Source: Curtobacterium sp. PhB115
GTDB taxonomy: Bacteria; Actinomycetota; Actinomycetes; Actinomycetales; Microbacteriaceae
Direction: 5' to 3'
Assembly (NCBI RefSeq): GCF_003752025.1
Contig: NZ_RJKR01000009.1
Span: 1 to 64,000 of the forward strand
DNA: 64,000 nucleotides
Shown: one piece after another, positions 18,320-26,957 of the stretch
Numbering within the stretch: the stretch's first letter is position 1
Layout: the number at the start of each line of letters is the position of its first letter
Notes under the pieces: model-generated
Told to the model about the DNA's origin: nothing
Databases searched by the model: none
Seen by the model: only the letters and a program-made list of their open reading frames with translations
Translations under genes and position numbers: made by a program

Positions 18320-18344
18320 AGCCCGGCGATCTGTTCGCCGGGCT
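18320..18344 (+). terminator. Intrinsic terminator after tRNA-Met
   Basis: Stem AGCCCGGCGA/TCGCCGGGCT around a short loop, followed by TTCG. Confidence 0.75.
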
Positions 18345-18350
18345 TTCGTC

Positions 18351-18440
18351 GTTCCCGGGCTGTGTCTGTTTCGGGCCGTGTCTGTTTCGGGCCGTGTCGT
18401 TCCCGGGCTGTGGCGCTTTCGGGCCGTGTCGGTTTTGGGC
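18351..18440. repeat. Degenerate ~16-bp tandem repeat
   Basis: About five units related to GGGCCGTGTCTGTTTC run in tandem after the tRNA terminator. Together with a dispersed GCCTCCAGTCCG element they fill most of the gene-free stretch 18345-18660. Confidence 0.75.
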
Positions 18441-18554
18441 TGCACGCCCCGCCCCTCCCGCGCCCGTCGCGCATCGCATGACCACAGCGCGTTTGCGCCG
18501 CGCACTTGCGTTGTGTGGACGAGCTTGCGTTCTGCGGCGGTCACCTGCGGGCCG

Positions 18555-18592
18555 GGAGGCGCGTGTCGGGCGTGCGCCGTGCCTCCAGTCCG
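18555..18592. repeat. Dispersed palindromic repeat, family 2
   Basis: GGAGGCGCG and CGTGCCTCCAGTCCG form an inverted repeat. The right arm is one base from the 16-mer CCGCGCCTCCAGTCCG found elsewhere in the window. Confidence 0.65.
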
Positions 18593-18660
18593 TCCCGTGG
18601 CCGCGTCGCGGTCGGGGGTCGGGACGCGCGCGTCCGCCGCGCGTCCCGACCGCGTCAGGA

Positions 18661-19053
18661 TCAACGCTGCGCGCGCCCGTCCGTCCGCGCCTGCAGCACC
18701 CCGGCGGCCCGCAGCGCCCGCTCGAGCGCACTCGTCACCTCGTGCCACGCAGCACGCCGCCGCGTCGCACCGATGCTCCCGCCCGAAACGGCCGTGCCGT
18801 GCCCGGAGTGCCGCAACGTGATCGTGGTCGACGTCCCCGTGACGGTCGTCGAGAGCTCGTACCGCCGGAACTCCCGCGACGGGTGCACGAGCGCCCCGAG
18901 CAGGATCGTGAGCAGGCGGTTGCCGGTCGTCGCGGTCAGTGTGCCGCCGGTCGACTCGACGTGGTGGCCCGCCTGGCGGAGCGCCGCGCCGGCCACCTCC
19001 ATCGCGGTGCAGCGATCGCCCGTGTGCACGGCGAACTCGGTCGTGGCGTCCAT
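18661..19053 (-). CDS. Hypothetical protein, 130 residues
   Basis: A small soluble-looking protein starting MDATTEFAVHTGDRC, with a central region RRYELSTTVTGTSTTITLRHSG that reads like beta strands, and a basic C-terminus. I do not recognise a family. A good ribosome-binding site (GGGGAGGAACG) precedes the ATG, which supports it as a real gene. It is divergent from the hadA-like gene. Confidence 0.6.
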   Translation of the reverse strand: MDATTEFAVHTGDRCTAMEVAGAALRQAGHHVESTGGTLTATTGNRLLTILLGALVHPSREFRRYELSTTVTGTSTTITLRHSGHGTAVSGGSIGATRRRAAWHEVTSALERALRAAGVLQARTDGRAQR

Positions 19054-19169
19054 CGTTCCTCCCCATCCCCGGAGTGCGGTCCCGATTCCCCCGAACCGAG
19101 TCGGACCAGGTTAGCCGATGCATTCTCATGAACAACAGACCCCCGGACGGGCGTCGGTAGACTGCCGAC

Positions 19170-19619
19170 GTGTCAGTGAACCCCGAGCTCGTCGGCAGGA
19201 CGTTCCCGCCGGCCCAGCCCTACCTGGTCGGTCGCGAGAAGGTGCGCGAGTTCTCGCGCGCGGTGTTCGCGACGAACCCCGTGCACCACGAACCCGAGGC
19301 CGCGCGCGCCGCCGGGTACGCCGACGTCGTGGCGCCGCCGACCTTCGCGGTCGTCGTGCAGGAAGCCACGCTCGCCCAGCTCCTCGCCGAGCCGGACGCC
19401 GGCATCGACTTCTCCCGCGTCGTGCACGGTGAGCAGGCGTTCACCTACGACCGCCCGATCGTCGCCGGGGACGAACTCACCGCGACCCTCACGGTCACGA
19501 GCGTGAAGACCCTCGGCGGCAACGCCATGGTCACGGCCCAGAGCACCATGAACGACGCAGCGGGGGAGCACGTCGTCACGGCGACGTCGACCCTCGTGGT
19601 CCGAGGAGACGACGCATGA
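19170..19619 (+). CDS. HadA-like hot-dog dehydratase subunit
   Basis: MaoC/FAS1-dehydratase-like N-domain protein of 149 residues. In mycobacteria HadA pairs with HadB to form a (3R)-hydroxyacyl-ACP dehydratase of fatty acid elongation. The hot-dog signature includes NPVHHEPEAARAAGYADVVAPPTF. GTG start, with TAGACT 6 nt upstream suggesting a leaderless message. The next gene overlaps by 4 bp (ATGA), as expected for subunits made together. The exact substrate here is inferred by analogy. Confidence 0.85.
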   Translation: MSVNPELVGRTFPPAQPYLVGREKVREFSRAVFATNPVHHEPEAARAAGYADVVAPPTFAVVVQEATLAQLLAEPDAGIDFSRVVHGEQAFTYDRPIVAGDELTATLTVTSVKTLGGNAMVTAQSTMNDAAGEHVVTATSTLVVRGDDA

Positions 19620-20047
19620 CCGCCGCACCCGCACCCACCACCGCGATCGAGGTCGGCACCGTCGTCGCCGAGCGCGAGGTGCACGTCACCCGCGACTCGC
19701 TCGTCCGCTACGCGGGCGCCTCGGGCGACTTCAACCCGATCCACTACCGCGACGACGTCGCCGCCTCGGTCGGCCTGCCCGGTGTGCTCGCCCACGGCAT
19801 GCTCACCATGGGCATCGCCGTCCAGCCGGTGTCCGAGTGGCTCGGCGACCGCGGCTGGGTCGCGGGCTACGGTGTCCGCTTCACCCGCCCCGTCGTCGTG
19901 GACCCGGAGCAGGGCGCGACCATCGGGATCGTCGCCAAGGTCGGCACCGTCGACGACGACGGCCGACCGAAGCGCATCGACCTCACCGTGACCGCCGGCG
20001 GGCAGACCGTGCTCGGCAAGGCGCAGGTCACGGTGGAATTCCGCTGA
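19616..20047 (+). CDS. HadB-like MaoC dehydratase subunit
   Basis: Catalytic partner of the upstream HadA-like protein. The 143-residue MaoC hot-dog domain carries the hydratase motif SGDFNPIHYRDDVAA, with Asp and His of the catalytic dyad, followed by GVLAHGMLTMG. Starts in an ATGA overlap with hadA, and murB starts 2 nt after its stop, so the three genes probably share a transcript. Role: dehydration of (3R)-hydroxyacyl thioesters, inferred from family. Confidence 0.88.
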   Translation: MTAAPAPTTAIEVGTVVAEREVHVTRDSLVRYAGASGDFNPIHYRDDVAASVGLPGVLAHGMLTMGIAVQPVSEWLGDRGWVAGYGVRFTRPVVVDPEQGATIGIVAKVGTVDDDGRPKRIDLTVTAGGQTVLGKAQVTVEFR

Positions 20048-20049
20048 CC

Positions 20050-21078
20050 GTGTCGGATCCGGTGCTCGCCGACCTCACGACGCTGCGCGTCGGGGGCCCC
20101 GCGACCCGGCTGCTCACGGCCACGACGACGGACGAGCTCGTCGCCCACACGCAGACCGCGTGGGACGACCACGAGTGGCTCGTCCTCGGCGGCGGCAGCA
20201 ACCTCCTGGTCGCGGACAGCGGTTTCGACGGCACGGTCGTGCTGGTCCGGACGACGGGCGTCACGCACGAGACGGACGCCGACGGCGTCACCGTCCGCGT
20301 CGCGGCCGGCGAACCCTGGGACGCGTTCGTCGCGACGACCGTCCGGAACGGCTGGACCGGCCTGGAGGCCCTCAGCGGCATCCCGGGCACCGTCGGCGCC
20401 GCCCCCGTGCAGAACATCGGCGCCTACGGGGTCGAGCTCTCCGACGTGCTCACCAGCGTCGAGTTCCTCGATGCGGCCACGGGGGAGCGCACGTGGGTAC
20501 CGGCGGCCGAGCTGGCGCTCGGCTACCGCACGTCGACCCTCAAGCACGGACGCCGCGGTGTCGTGCTGACGGTCGAGTTCCGGTTCGGCCTCGCCGGTGC
20601 GCAGGGCGTGCCGGTGCGGTACGCGCAACTGGCCGGGTCGCTCGGGGTCGAGCTCGGCGCCCTCGTGGCGCCGTCGACGGTCCGCGACGAAGTGCTCCGG
20701 CTCCGCGGCACGAAGGGCATGGTCCTCGACGCCGAGGACCCCGACACCTGGAGCGCCGGCTCGTTCTTCACGAACCCGATCGTCTCCCCGGCCTTCGCCG
20801 AGACACTGCCCGCCGATGCACCGCGGTGGCCGGCCGGCGCCGACGTGAAGCTCAGTGCGGCGTGGCTCATCGAGCAGGCGGGCGTGCACCGCGGGTACGC
20901 GCTCCCGGGCTCCCGCGCGTCGATCTCGTCGAAGCACACCCTCGCGCTGACGAACCGCGGCGGTGCGACCGCCGCGCAGGTGGCGGAGCTCGCACGCTTC
21001 GTGCAGGTGACCGTCCTGAACCGTTTCGGGGTCTCGCTCGTGCCGGAACCCGTCGTCGTCGGCGACCTGGTCGACTGA
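20050..21078 (+). CDS. murB: UDP-N-acetylenolpyruvoylglucosamine reductase (MurB)
   Basis: FAD-dependent reductase that makes UDP-MurNAc for peptidoglycan. The 342-residue protein has LTTLRVGGPA, the FAD segment LVLGGGSNLLVADSGFDG, GIPGTVGAAPVQNIGAYG, YRTSTLK, and SAGSFFTNPIVS with the proton-donating serine region; C-terminal GASISSKHTLAL-like segment (RASISSKHTL) fits. Start GTG is 2 nt after the HadB-like stop. A strong terminator follows. Confidence 0.95.
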   Translation: MSDPVLADLTTLRVGGPATRLLTATTTDELVAHTQTAWDDHEWLVLGGGSNLLVADSGFDGTVVLVRTTGVTHETDADGVTVRVAAGEPWDAFVATTVRNGWTGLEALSGIPGTVGAAPVQNIGAYGVELSDVLTSVEFLDAATGERTWVPAAELALGYRTSTLKHGRRGVVLTVEFRFGLAGAQGVPVRYAQLAGSLGVELGALVAPSTVRDEVLRLRGTKGMVLDAEDPDTWSAGSFFTNPIVSPAFAETLPADAPRWPAGADVKLSAAWLIEQAGVHRGYALPGSRASISSKHTLALTNRGGATAAQVAELARFVQVTVLNRFGVSLVPEPVVVGDLVD

Positions 21079-21104
21079 CCCAGCCACGGGCCTCCAGGCA
21101 GTGA

Positions 21105-21136
21105 GGACGGGCCGCCTCGACGAGGCGGCCCGTCCT
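21105..21136. terminator. Bidirectional terminator between murB and aminotransferase
   Basis: Near-perfect stem GGACGGGCCGCCTCG/CGAGGCGGCCCGTCC (sharing central bases) between two convergent genes. Confidence 0.8.
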
Positions 21137-21146
21137 GCGGTCGTGA

Positions 21147-22397
21147 CTAGCTGAAGAACGCCGCGAGGCGGGCGACGCCCTCGGCGATGTCGTCGTCGCC
21201 GAGGGCGTACGACAGGCGGAGGTAGCCCGAGGGACCGAAGGCCTCGCCCGGGACGACCGCGACCTCGGCGTGCTCGAGGATCAGGTCGGCGAGCTCGAGC
21301 GTCGTCGTCGGCGTCGAACCGGCCCACTCGCGACCGAGCAGCGCCGTGACGTCCGGGTAGACGTAGAACGCGCCCTGCGGGGTCGGGGTGACGACACCGG
21401 GGATGGCGTTGAGCCCGTCGACGATGGCCTTCCGGCGGCGGTCGAAGGCCTCGCGCATGGCGGCGACCGGCTCCTGCGGCCCGGTCAGGGCGGCGATCGC
21501 GGCGCGCTGGGACACGTTCGACACGTTGGACGACAGGTGCGACTGCAGGTTGGAGGCGGCCTTGACGGCGTCGGCCGGGCCGATGAACCACCCGACGCGC
21601 CAGCCGGTCATGGCGTAGGTCTTGGCGACCCCGTTGACCAGGATCGTGGTGTCGGCCAGGGCCGGTACGGCCTCGAGGATGCCGGTGAAGCGGACGCCGT
21701 CGTACACGAGGTCCTGGTAGATCTCGTCGCTGATCACCCAGATGCCGTGCTCGAGCGCCCACTCGCCGATGGCTCGGGTCTGCTCGGCCGTGTACACGGC
21801 GCCGGTCGGGTTCGAGGGGGAGCAGAACAGCAGCGCCTTCGTCGCCGGGGTGCGCGCGGCCTCGAGCTGCTCGACGGTGACGAGGTAGTCCTGGTCGCTG
21901 CCGGCGAAGACCTCGACCGGGACGCCGCCTGCGAGCCGGATGGCCTCGGGGTAGGTGGTCCAGTACGGGGCGGGGAGGATGACCTCGTCACCGGCGTCGA
22001 CGATCGTCTGGAACGCCTGGTAGACGGCCTGCTTGCCGCCGTTCGTGACGATCACCTGCGACGGGTCGACGGTCGCGCCGGAGACCCGGGCGGTCTTCTC
22101 GGCGATGGCCTGCTTCAGCTCGGGCAGACCGGTGGCGGGCGTGTACCGGTGGTTCTTCGGGTCCTGCGCGGCCGCGACGGCGGCGTCGACCACGTGCTGC
22201 GGTGTCGCGAAGTCCGGCTCGCCCGCGGCGAAGGAGATGACCGGGCGACCGGCGGCCTTGAGCGCCTTCGCCTTCGCGTCGACCTTGAGCGTCGCGGACT
22301 CGGCGATCGCTGCGATCCGGGACGCGATGCGCGGGCGATCGGTCGTCGCGGCGGGGGTGGTTGCGGTGGACTCGGGGCCTGGGGCTGCGGTGCTCAC
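21147..22397 (-). CDS. Aspartate-type aminotransferase (PLP class I)
   Basis: PLP enzyme of aminotransferase class I/II, most like bacterial aspartate/prephenate aminotransferases. The 416-residue product has an N-terminal Thr/Ala-rich extension of about 20 residues, then [57 protein letters not shown] and the PLP-lysine region [16 protein letters not shown]. The reading frame continues upstream over the tRNA-Trp gene, so the GTG at 22397 is preferred. Substrate range cannot be fixed from sequence. Confidence 0.9.
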   Translation of the reverse strand: MSTAAPGPESTATTPAATTDRPRIASRIAAIAESATLKVDAKAKALKAAGRPVISFAAGEPDFATPQHVVDAAVAAAQDPKNHRYTPATGLPELKQAIAEKTARVSGATVDPSQVIVTNGGKQAVYQAFQTIVDAGDEVILPAPYWTTYPEAIRLAGGVPVEVFAGSDQDYLVTVEQLEAARTPATKALLFCSPSNPTGAVYTAEQTRAIGEWALEHGIWVISDEIYQDLVYDGVRFTGILEAVPALADTTILVNGVAKTYAMTGWRVGWFIGPADAVKAASNLQSHLSSNVSNVSQRAAIAALTGPQEPVAAMREAFDRRRKAIVDGLNAIPGVVTPTPQGAFYVYPDVTALLGREWAGSTPTTTLELADLILEHAEVAVVPGEAFGPSGYLRLSYALGDDDIAEGVARLAAFFS

Positions 22398-22440
22398 GGG
22401 GCCAACCCTACCGGCGCGGCACGCCGTGGCGGCGGTCAAG

Positions 22441-22470
22441 TGGACACCGTGTGACGGACTCCCGTACACT
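22441..22470 (+). promoter_or_regulatory. Promoter for tRNA-Trp and secE
   Basis: TGGACA (22441-22446) and TACACT (22465-22470), spaced 18 nt, sit about 40 nt before tRNA-Trp. Confidence 0.6.
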
Positions 22471-22510
22471 CGACCACCGGAACACGGATCGGTGACGAAC
22501 CGCGTCCCGA

Positions 22511-22583
22511 AGGGCGGTGGCTCAATTGGTAGAGCAGCGGTCTCCAAAACCGCAGGTTGCAGGTTCGAGTCCTGTCCGCCCTG
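22511..22583 (+). tRNA. tRNA-Trp (CCA)
   Basis: Acceptor arms AGGGCGG/CCGCCCT; D arm with GGCTCAATTGGTAGAGC; anticodon stem GCGGT/ACCGC with loop CTCCAAA giving CCA; T arm with GGTTCGAGTCC. tRNA-Trp directly upstream of secE-nusG is the usual bacterial arrangement. Confidence 0.97.
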
Positions 22584-22603
22584 CAAATCTGGAAGGGTAG
22601 AAG

Positions 22604-22882
22604 TTGGCGAGCAAAGACATGGAGACGACGGCGGACGACGTCGTCGCGAAGGCGAAGCAGGACCGGGCCGAGCGCCGTGGTCCGTTCGCTGCCATCGTCC
22701 TGTTCATCCGTCAGGTGCTCGGCGAACTCCGCAAGGTCGTGACCCCGACCCGCAAGGAACTCTTCAGCTACACGCTGGTCGTCCTCGTGTTCGTCGTCGT
22801 GATGATGATCCTGGTGTCGGTCCTCGACTTCGTGTTCGGTCTCGGCGTCGGCTACGTCTTCGGCAACGGCCCCACGGCCTGA
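22604..22882 (+). CDS. secE: Preprotein translocase subunit SecE
   Basis: Small essential subunit of the SecYEG channel. The 92-residue protein has a charged N-terminal tail, the conserved cytosolic helix [20 protein letters not shown] and a single membrane helix ([21 protein letters not shown]). Start is TTG with AAGGG about 8 nt upstream; a later ATG (DMETT) would also leave the conserved part whole. Lies between tRNA-Trp and nusG, the standard order. Confidence 0.95.
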   Translation: MASKDMETTADDVVAKAKQDRAERRGPFAAIVLFIRQVLGELRKVVTPTRKELFSYTLVVLVFVVVMMILVSVLDFVFGLGVGYVFGNGPTA

Positions 22883-23015
22883 CCCTGACATCGGCTGCCC
22901 GGTGCGGCCGTGCCCACGAGTAGGGTCTCCCGAGACGGCGGCGATCGTGCGGTGACGCTCGTGACCAGGACCGTCCGCCAATCCGACCCGAACCACCGAA
23001 CGGAAAGAATCGACT

Positions 23016-24068
23016 GTGTCTGACTACTCCCGCGACGACATCGACCTCGCGACGGCTGCCGAGCAGTCCTCCGAGGTCGAGGAGAACCAGGAAGGCGACG
23101 TCGAGACCGGCGAGGAGCGCTCCGCCGAGTCCGCTGAAGAGCGTGCCATCTCGGTCGAGGGCGACGACGACGAGTCGCTCGGCCTCAGCTCCGAGCCCGA
23201 CGACGGCACCGTGGACGCCGGCCTCGACGAGGCACTGACCGCGCTGCAGGAGTCCCGCGACCCCGAGGCCGACGCCGTGGTCGACGACGCACTCGAGATC
23301 GACACCGCCGACGAGGCCGAGGCCGCCGTCGAGGCCGTCGAGGACGAGGAAGAAGTCGAGCTCGAGGAAGAAACCGCCGCCGAGGCGAACGAGCAGCTCG
23401 CCGCGGACGAGGCGCTCGACGCCGCCGAGGACGACGCCGACGAGGCCGAGGTCGACCCGTACGAGGCCTTCAAGGTCGAGCTGCGGATGAAGCCGGGCAA
23501 GTGGTACGTCATCCACTCCTACGCGGGCTTCGAGCGTCGCGTGAAGTCGAACATCGAGAACCGCATGGTCTCGATGTCGATGGAGGACTACATCTACCAG
23601 GTCGAGGTCCCGATGGAGGACGTCGTCGAGATCAAGAACGGGCAGCGCAAGCTGGTCACCCGCGTCCGGATCCCCTCGTACGTGCTCGTCCGCATGGACC
23701 TCAACGAGGACTCGTGGTCCGTCGTCCGCCACACCCCGGGTGTCACCGGGTTCGTCGGCAACGCCCACAACCCCACGCCGCTCCGCTTCGACGAGGCCTT
23801 CGGCATGCTCAAGTCCCTCGTGCAGGTCGCCGAGGCTGCTCCGACCAAGGGCGGCTCGAAGTCCGGCGGATCGCTGCAGGCACAGCCCGCGGCCGAGGTC
23901 GACTTCGAGATCGGCGAGACGATCACGATCAAGGAAGGCTCGTTCGCGGGCCTGCCGGGTTCGATCTCCGAGATCAAGCCGGAGAGCGGCAAGCTCACGG
24001 TCCTCGTCTCGCTGTTCGAGCGCGAGACCCCGGTCGAGCTCAGCTTCGACCAGGTCACCAAGCTGTAG
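23016..24068 (+). CDS. nusG: Transcription antitermination factor NusG, acidic N-terminal extension
   Basis: RNA-polymerase elongation factor. At 350 residues it is far longer than the ~180-residue E. coli protein: residues 1 to about 155 are an acidic, Glu/Asp/Ala-rich low-complexity tail. The NGN domain starts at KWYVIHSYAGFERRVKSNIENR and contains RVRIPSYVLVRMDL and TPGVTGFVGN; a KOW domain ends the protein (IKEGSFAGLPGSISEI). Actinobacterial NusG proteins are often extended this way. GTG start preceded by GGAAAG. rplK-rplA follow downstream. Confidence 0.95.
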   Translation: MSDYSRDDIDLATAAEQSSEVEENQEGDVETGEERSAESAEERAISVEGDDDESLGLSSEPDDGTVDAGLDEALTALQESRDPEADAVVDDALEIDTADEAEAAVEAVEDEEEVELEEETAAEANEQLAADEALDAAEDDADEAEVDPYEAFKVELRMKPGKWYVIHSYAGFERRVKSNIENRMVSMSMEDYIYQVEVPMEDVVEIKNGQRKLVTRVRIPSYVLVRMDLNEDSWSVVRHTPGVTGFVGNAHNPTPLRFDEAFGMLKSLVQVAEAAPTKGGSKSGGSLQAQPAAEVDFEIGETITIKEGSFAGLPGSISEIKPESGKLTVLVSLFERETPVELSFDQVTKL

Positions 24069-24085
24069 CGCTCACCGAGATCGAC

Positions 24086-24209
24086 TACACTCAAAGAGTT
24101 TGGGCCCGCGCGCTTCGTGCGTGCGCGCCTGCACCGCGGTCCGGAACGGCCGGTCCAGCGGGAGAGTGCACGGATCCCCGTGCGTTCGATTCCAGGAGGA
24201 AGACAAGTC
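24086..24209 (+). promoter_or_regulatory. rplK promoter and leader
   Basis: TACACT (24086-24091) is a good -10; no clear -35 is seen. The leader has an inverted repeat around GCGCGCTTCGTGCGTGCGC near 24107-24126 and a strong ribosome-binding site (AGGAGGAAG) just before the ATG. Control by a ribosomal protein is possible but not shown. Confidence 0.5.
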
Positions 24210-24641
24210 ATGGCACCGAAGAAGAAGGTCACGGGCCTGATCAAGCTGCAGATCAACGCGGGGGCCGCCAACCCGGCCCCGCCGATCGGTCCGGCACTCG
24301 GTCAGCACGGCGTCAACATCATGGAGTTCTGCAAGGCGTACAACGCCGCGACCGAGTCGCAGCGTGGCAACGTCGTGCCGGTCGAGATCACCGTCTACGA
24401 GGACCGTTCGTTCACGTTCGTCCTCAAGACCCCGCCGGCAGCTGAGCTCATCAAGAAGGCTGCGGGTGTGCAGAAGGGGTCGGCGACCCCGCACACGGTC
24501 AAGGTCGCGAAGATCTCGATGGACCAGGTCCGTCAGATCGCCGAGACCAAGCAGGCCGACCTGAACGCCAACGACATCGAGCAGGCCGCGAAGATCATCG
24601 CCGGCACCGCACGCTCGATGGGCATCACGGTCGAGGCCTAA
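24210..24641 (+). CDS. rplK: Ribosomal protein L11
   Basis: 143-residue large-subunit protein of the GTPase-associated centre. Conserved sequence is clear: [32 protein letters not shown] start (key block [11 protein letters not shown]), [21 protein letters not shown] and the C-terminal GTARSMGI. Follows nusG and precedes rplA by 92 nt. Confidence 0.98.
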   Translation: MAPKKKVTGLIKLQINAGAANPAPPIGPALGQHGVNIMEFCKAYNAATESQRGNVVPVEITVYEDRSFTFVLKTPPAAELIKKAAGVQKGSATPHTVKVAKISMDQVRQIAETKQADLNANDIEQAAKIIAGTARSMGITVEA

Positions 24642-24733
24642 GCACCGATCGGGCCCTCGGGCCCACCCCCGTACACCTTTCCGTGGGAGAGCCGCGCCGG
24701 CTCGTCAACCACGTATCTCGCAAGGAGACCACC

Positions 24734-25423
24734 ATGGCGAAGAAGTCCAAGGCTTACGAAGCCGCGGCCGCGAAGATCGAGGCCGACAAGTTCTACACCC
24801 CGACCGAGGCCGTCGCCCTGGCCAAGGAGACCGGTTCGACCAAGACCGACTCCACGGTCGAGGTCGCGCTGAAGCTCGGCGTCGACCCGCGCAAGGCGGA
24901 CCAGATGGTCCGTGGCACGGTCATCCTGCCGCACGGCACCGGCAAGACCGCCCGCGTCATCGTCTTCGCGACGGGTGCAGCGGCTGAGGCCGCGATCGCC
25001 GCCGGCGCCGACGAGGTCGGTGGCGACGAGCTCATCGCGAAGGTCGCCGAGGGCTACACCGCCTTCGACTCCGCCGTCGCGACGCCCGAGCTCATGGGCA
25101 AGGTCGGTCGTCTCGGCAAGGTGCTCGGCCCGCGTGGCCTCATGCCCAACCCGAAGACCGGCACCGTGACCCCGAACGTGGCGCAGGCCGTCAACGACAT
25201 CAAGGGCGGCAAGATCGAGTTCCGCGTCGACAAGCACGCCAACGTGCACTTCGTCGTCGGCAAGGCCTCGTTCACCCCGGAGCAGCTCGACGAGAACATC
25301 TCGACCGCGCTCGAGGAGATCAACCGCCTCAAGCCGTCGTCCTCGAAGGGCCGTTACGTCATGAAGGGCGCCGTCTCGACGACCTTCGGCCCCGGCATCC
25401 CGCTGGACGTCAACAGCATCTGA
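24734..25423 (+). CDS. rplA: Ribosomal protein L1
   Basis: 229-residue 23S-rRNA-binding protein of the L1 stalk. Recognisable blocks are [20 protein letters not shown], the core [16 protein letters not shown], and [16 protein letters not shown] strong ribosome-binding site (AAGGAGACCACC) precedes the ATG. A perfect terminator follows, so the transcript ends here and does not run into rplJ, which lies 20 kb away. Confidence 0.98.
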   Translation: MAKKSKAYEAAAAKIEADKFYTPTEAVALAKETGSTKTDSTVEVALKLGVDPRKADQMVRGTVILPHGTGKTARVIVFATGAAAEAAIAAGADEVGGDELIAKVAEGYTAFDSAVATPELMGKVGRLGKVLGPRGLMPNPKTGTVTPNVAQAVNDIKGGKIEFRVDKHANVHFVVGKASFTPEQLDENISTALEEINRLKPSSSKGRYVMKGAVSTTFGPGIPLDVNSI

Positions 25424-25450
25424 GTCCTGTGACTCCGGGTCCCTGACCCC

Positions 25451-25488
25451 CAGAAGAGCCCGCACCGGGAACGGTGCGGGCTCTTCTG
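25451..25488 (+). terminator. Intrinsic terminator after rplA
   Basis: Perfect 16-bp stem CAGAAGAGCCCGCACC with its complement and a six-base loop. Confidence 0.88.
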
Positions 25489-25522
25489 CATGTCGGGGCC
25501 GCTGTCCCACTAGCGTGGTGCC

Positions 25523-26131
25523 GTGCGCATCTTCGTGAACTCGCTCCGGTTGATCGCCGTCATCGCGGTCGTCGTCGCCATCGTCGGCCAGTGGCTCATC
25601 AGCTCGGAGCTCGAGTCGTACAACCCGTGGAACTTCTTCGGGTACTTCACGATCCAGTCGAACGTGATCATCGCCGTCGCACTCGCGGTGACGCTGGTCG
25701 TCGGGACCCGGACGAAGGGCACCGACCTGCGGGTGTCCCTGCTGCGGGGCGCCGGCACGGTCTACATCGCGACGACCGGCATCGTCTACAACACCCTGCT
25801 CACGAACGTGGACGTGTCCGCTTCGCTGTCCTGGTCGAACGACATCCTGCACAAGGTGATCCCGGCCTACGCCGTGCTCGACTGGTTGCTGTTCTCGGAC
25901 CGCTCCCGGCTGCTCCTCCGTCACGTGTGGTGGTTCCTGATCTACCCCGCGGTGTGGACGATCGTCGTCCTGATCCGCGGCGCGACGGACGGCTGGGTGC
26001 CGTACCCGTTCCTCGACCCGGCCCAGGGGTACGGCGTCGTCGCGATCTACTGCGTCGGGGTCGGTGTCTCGATCGGGCTGCTCGGCGTCCTGGTCGTCGG
26101 GATGAGCCGACTCCGCCTGGTCAAGGTCTGA
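25523..26131 (+). CDS. Pr6Pr-family membrane protein
   Basis: The 202-residue protein has about six membrane segments with conserved polar positions: NFFGYFTIQSNVI in helix 2, TGIVYNTLL, ILHKVIPAYAVLDWLLF and HVWWFLIYPAVW. These match the uncharacterised Pr6Pr (FAR-17a/AIG1-like) membrane family. The GTG start has TAGCGT 6 nt upstream, so it may be leaderless. No function is assigned. Confidence 0.82.
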   Translation: MRIFVNSLRLIAVIAVVVAIVGQWLISSELESYNPWNFFGYFTIQSNVIIAVALAVTLVVGTRTKGTDLRVSLLRGAGTVYIATTGIVYNTLLTNVDVSASLSWSNDILHKVIPAYAVLDWLLFSDRSRLLLRHVWWFLIYPAVWTIVVLIRGATDGWVPYPFLDPAQGYGVVAIYCVGVGVSIGLLGVLVVGMSRLRLVKV

Positions 26132-26139
26132 CGCGAGGG

Positions 26140-26823
26140 CTAGGACCGGAAGCCGCGGAGCTTGTCGAGCACCAGGTCGGCGAGCTGGACGAGGCCGCGG
26201 ATCTGGTCGTCGTCGCGGTCGACCCAGCGGCACTCCGGCTCGTCGGCGACGGGGACGAAGCCGTCGTGGCGCTCCCAGACGAACAGGGTCCGGTCGGCAC
26301 CGAGCACGTACTGCTGCCACCAGATCTGCCGGAGGTAGTGCCGCGGGATGCTCCGCCAGGCCTTCCCCGTGGTCTTGATCTCGGCGAGGACCACCCGGGA
26401 GCCGTCGACGCCGACGCCGTCCGGGGTCGCGAGGTGTGCACGGTTCGCGGCGGCGTGGAACAGGTGCGCTGAGGGCTGGATGCCGTGCGTGGCGGCGACC
26501 CAGGCGGCGATGACGGGTTCGCGGTCCTTGCCGTGCTCGGTGAACGCGTTGCCGGAGAACCGGGAGCCGTACCGCTTGTCGGCGACGACCGCCTCGACGG
26601 CACGGAGTGACGCGAGCCGGGCGACGTCGGTCGCGGTGATGCCGGCCGCGCGGGCGCGGAGCCACGCGACGCGGTCCGAGGAGTGCGCGACGATGCGCTG
26701 GGTGTGGCCACGCAGGCTCGTGAACGAGTCGTGCGCCGGGACCGCAGCCGGCGTGGCGGGGGCAGACACTGCCTCCAGGCCGGGGTCCAGGTCGCCCCAC
26801 AGGGTGGGCTGCACGATCGTCAC
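26140..26823 (-). CDS. YqaJ-type exonuclease/recombinase domain protein
   Basis: The 227-residue protein contains the lambda-exonuclease-like YqaJ domain: an N-terminal RVAWLRARAAGITATDVARL (site-recognition helix), GNAFTEHGKDREPVIAAW with the first acidic residue, TPDGVGVDGSRVVLAEIKTTGKAW with the PD-(D/E)xK Asp and ExK, and YLRQIWWQQYVLG. Such nucleases usually occur in phages, but no phage genes are beside it here, and the form is found singly in actinobacterial chromosomes as far as I recall. Role unknown; DNA end processing is inferred. Confidence 0.83.
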   Translation of the reverse strand: MTIVQPTLWGDLDPGLEAVSAPATPAAVPAHDSFTSLRGHTQRIVAHSSDRVAWLRARAAGITATDVARLASLRAVEAVVADKRYGSRFSGNAFTEHGKDREPVIAAWVAATHGIQPSAHLFHAAANRAHLATPDGVGVDGSRVVLAEIKTTGKAWRSIPRHYLRQIWWQQYVLGADRTLFVWERHDGFVPVADEPECRWVDRDDDQIRGLVQLADLVLDKLRGFRS

Positions 26824-26865
26824 CCCACGATTGTCCTCCCGACCACCGGCAAGACCGAATCCGAC

Positions 26866-26957
26866 GCGCTCAGGAGACGAGCTCGCGCCCTTCCGCGAAC
26901 GCGACCAGCTCGCGCTCAGGAGACCAGCTCGCGCCCTTCCGCGAACGCGACCAGCTC
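26866..26957. repeat. 46-bp tandem duplication of the ROK gene end
   Basis: Two 46-bp units (26866-26911, 26912-26957) differ at one position (GAGACGAG against GAGACCAG). The second contains the last codons and stop of the ROK-family gene, and the first is an extra copy beyond the stop. Confidence 0.92.

Noticed and set aside
26140..26823. Prophage remnant suggested by the YqaJ domain
   Set aside because: No integrase, capsid, lysis or att-like repeats around it.
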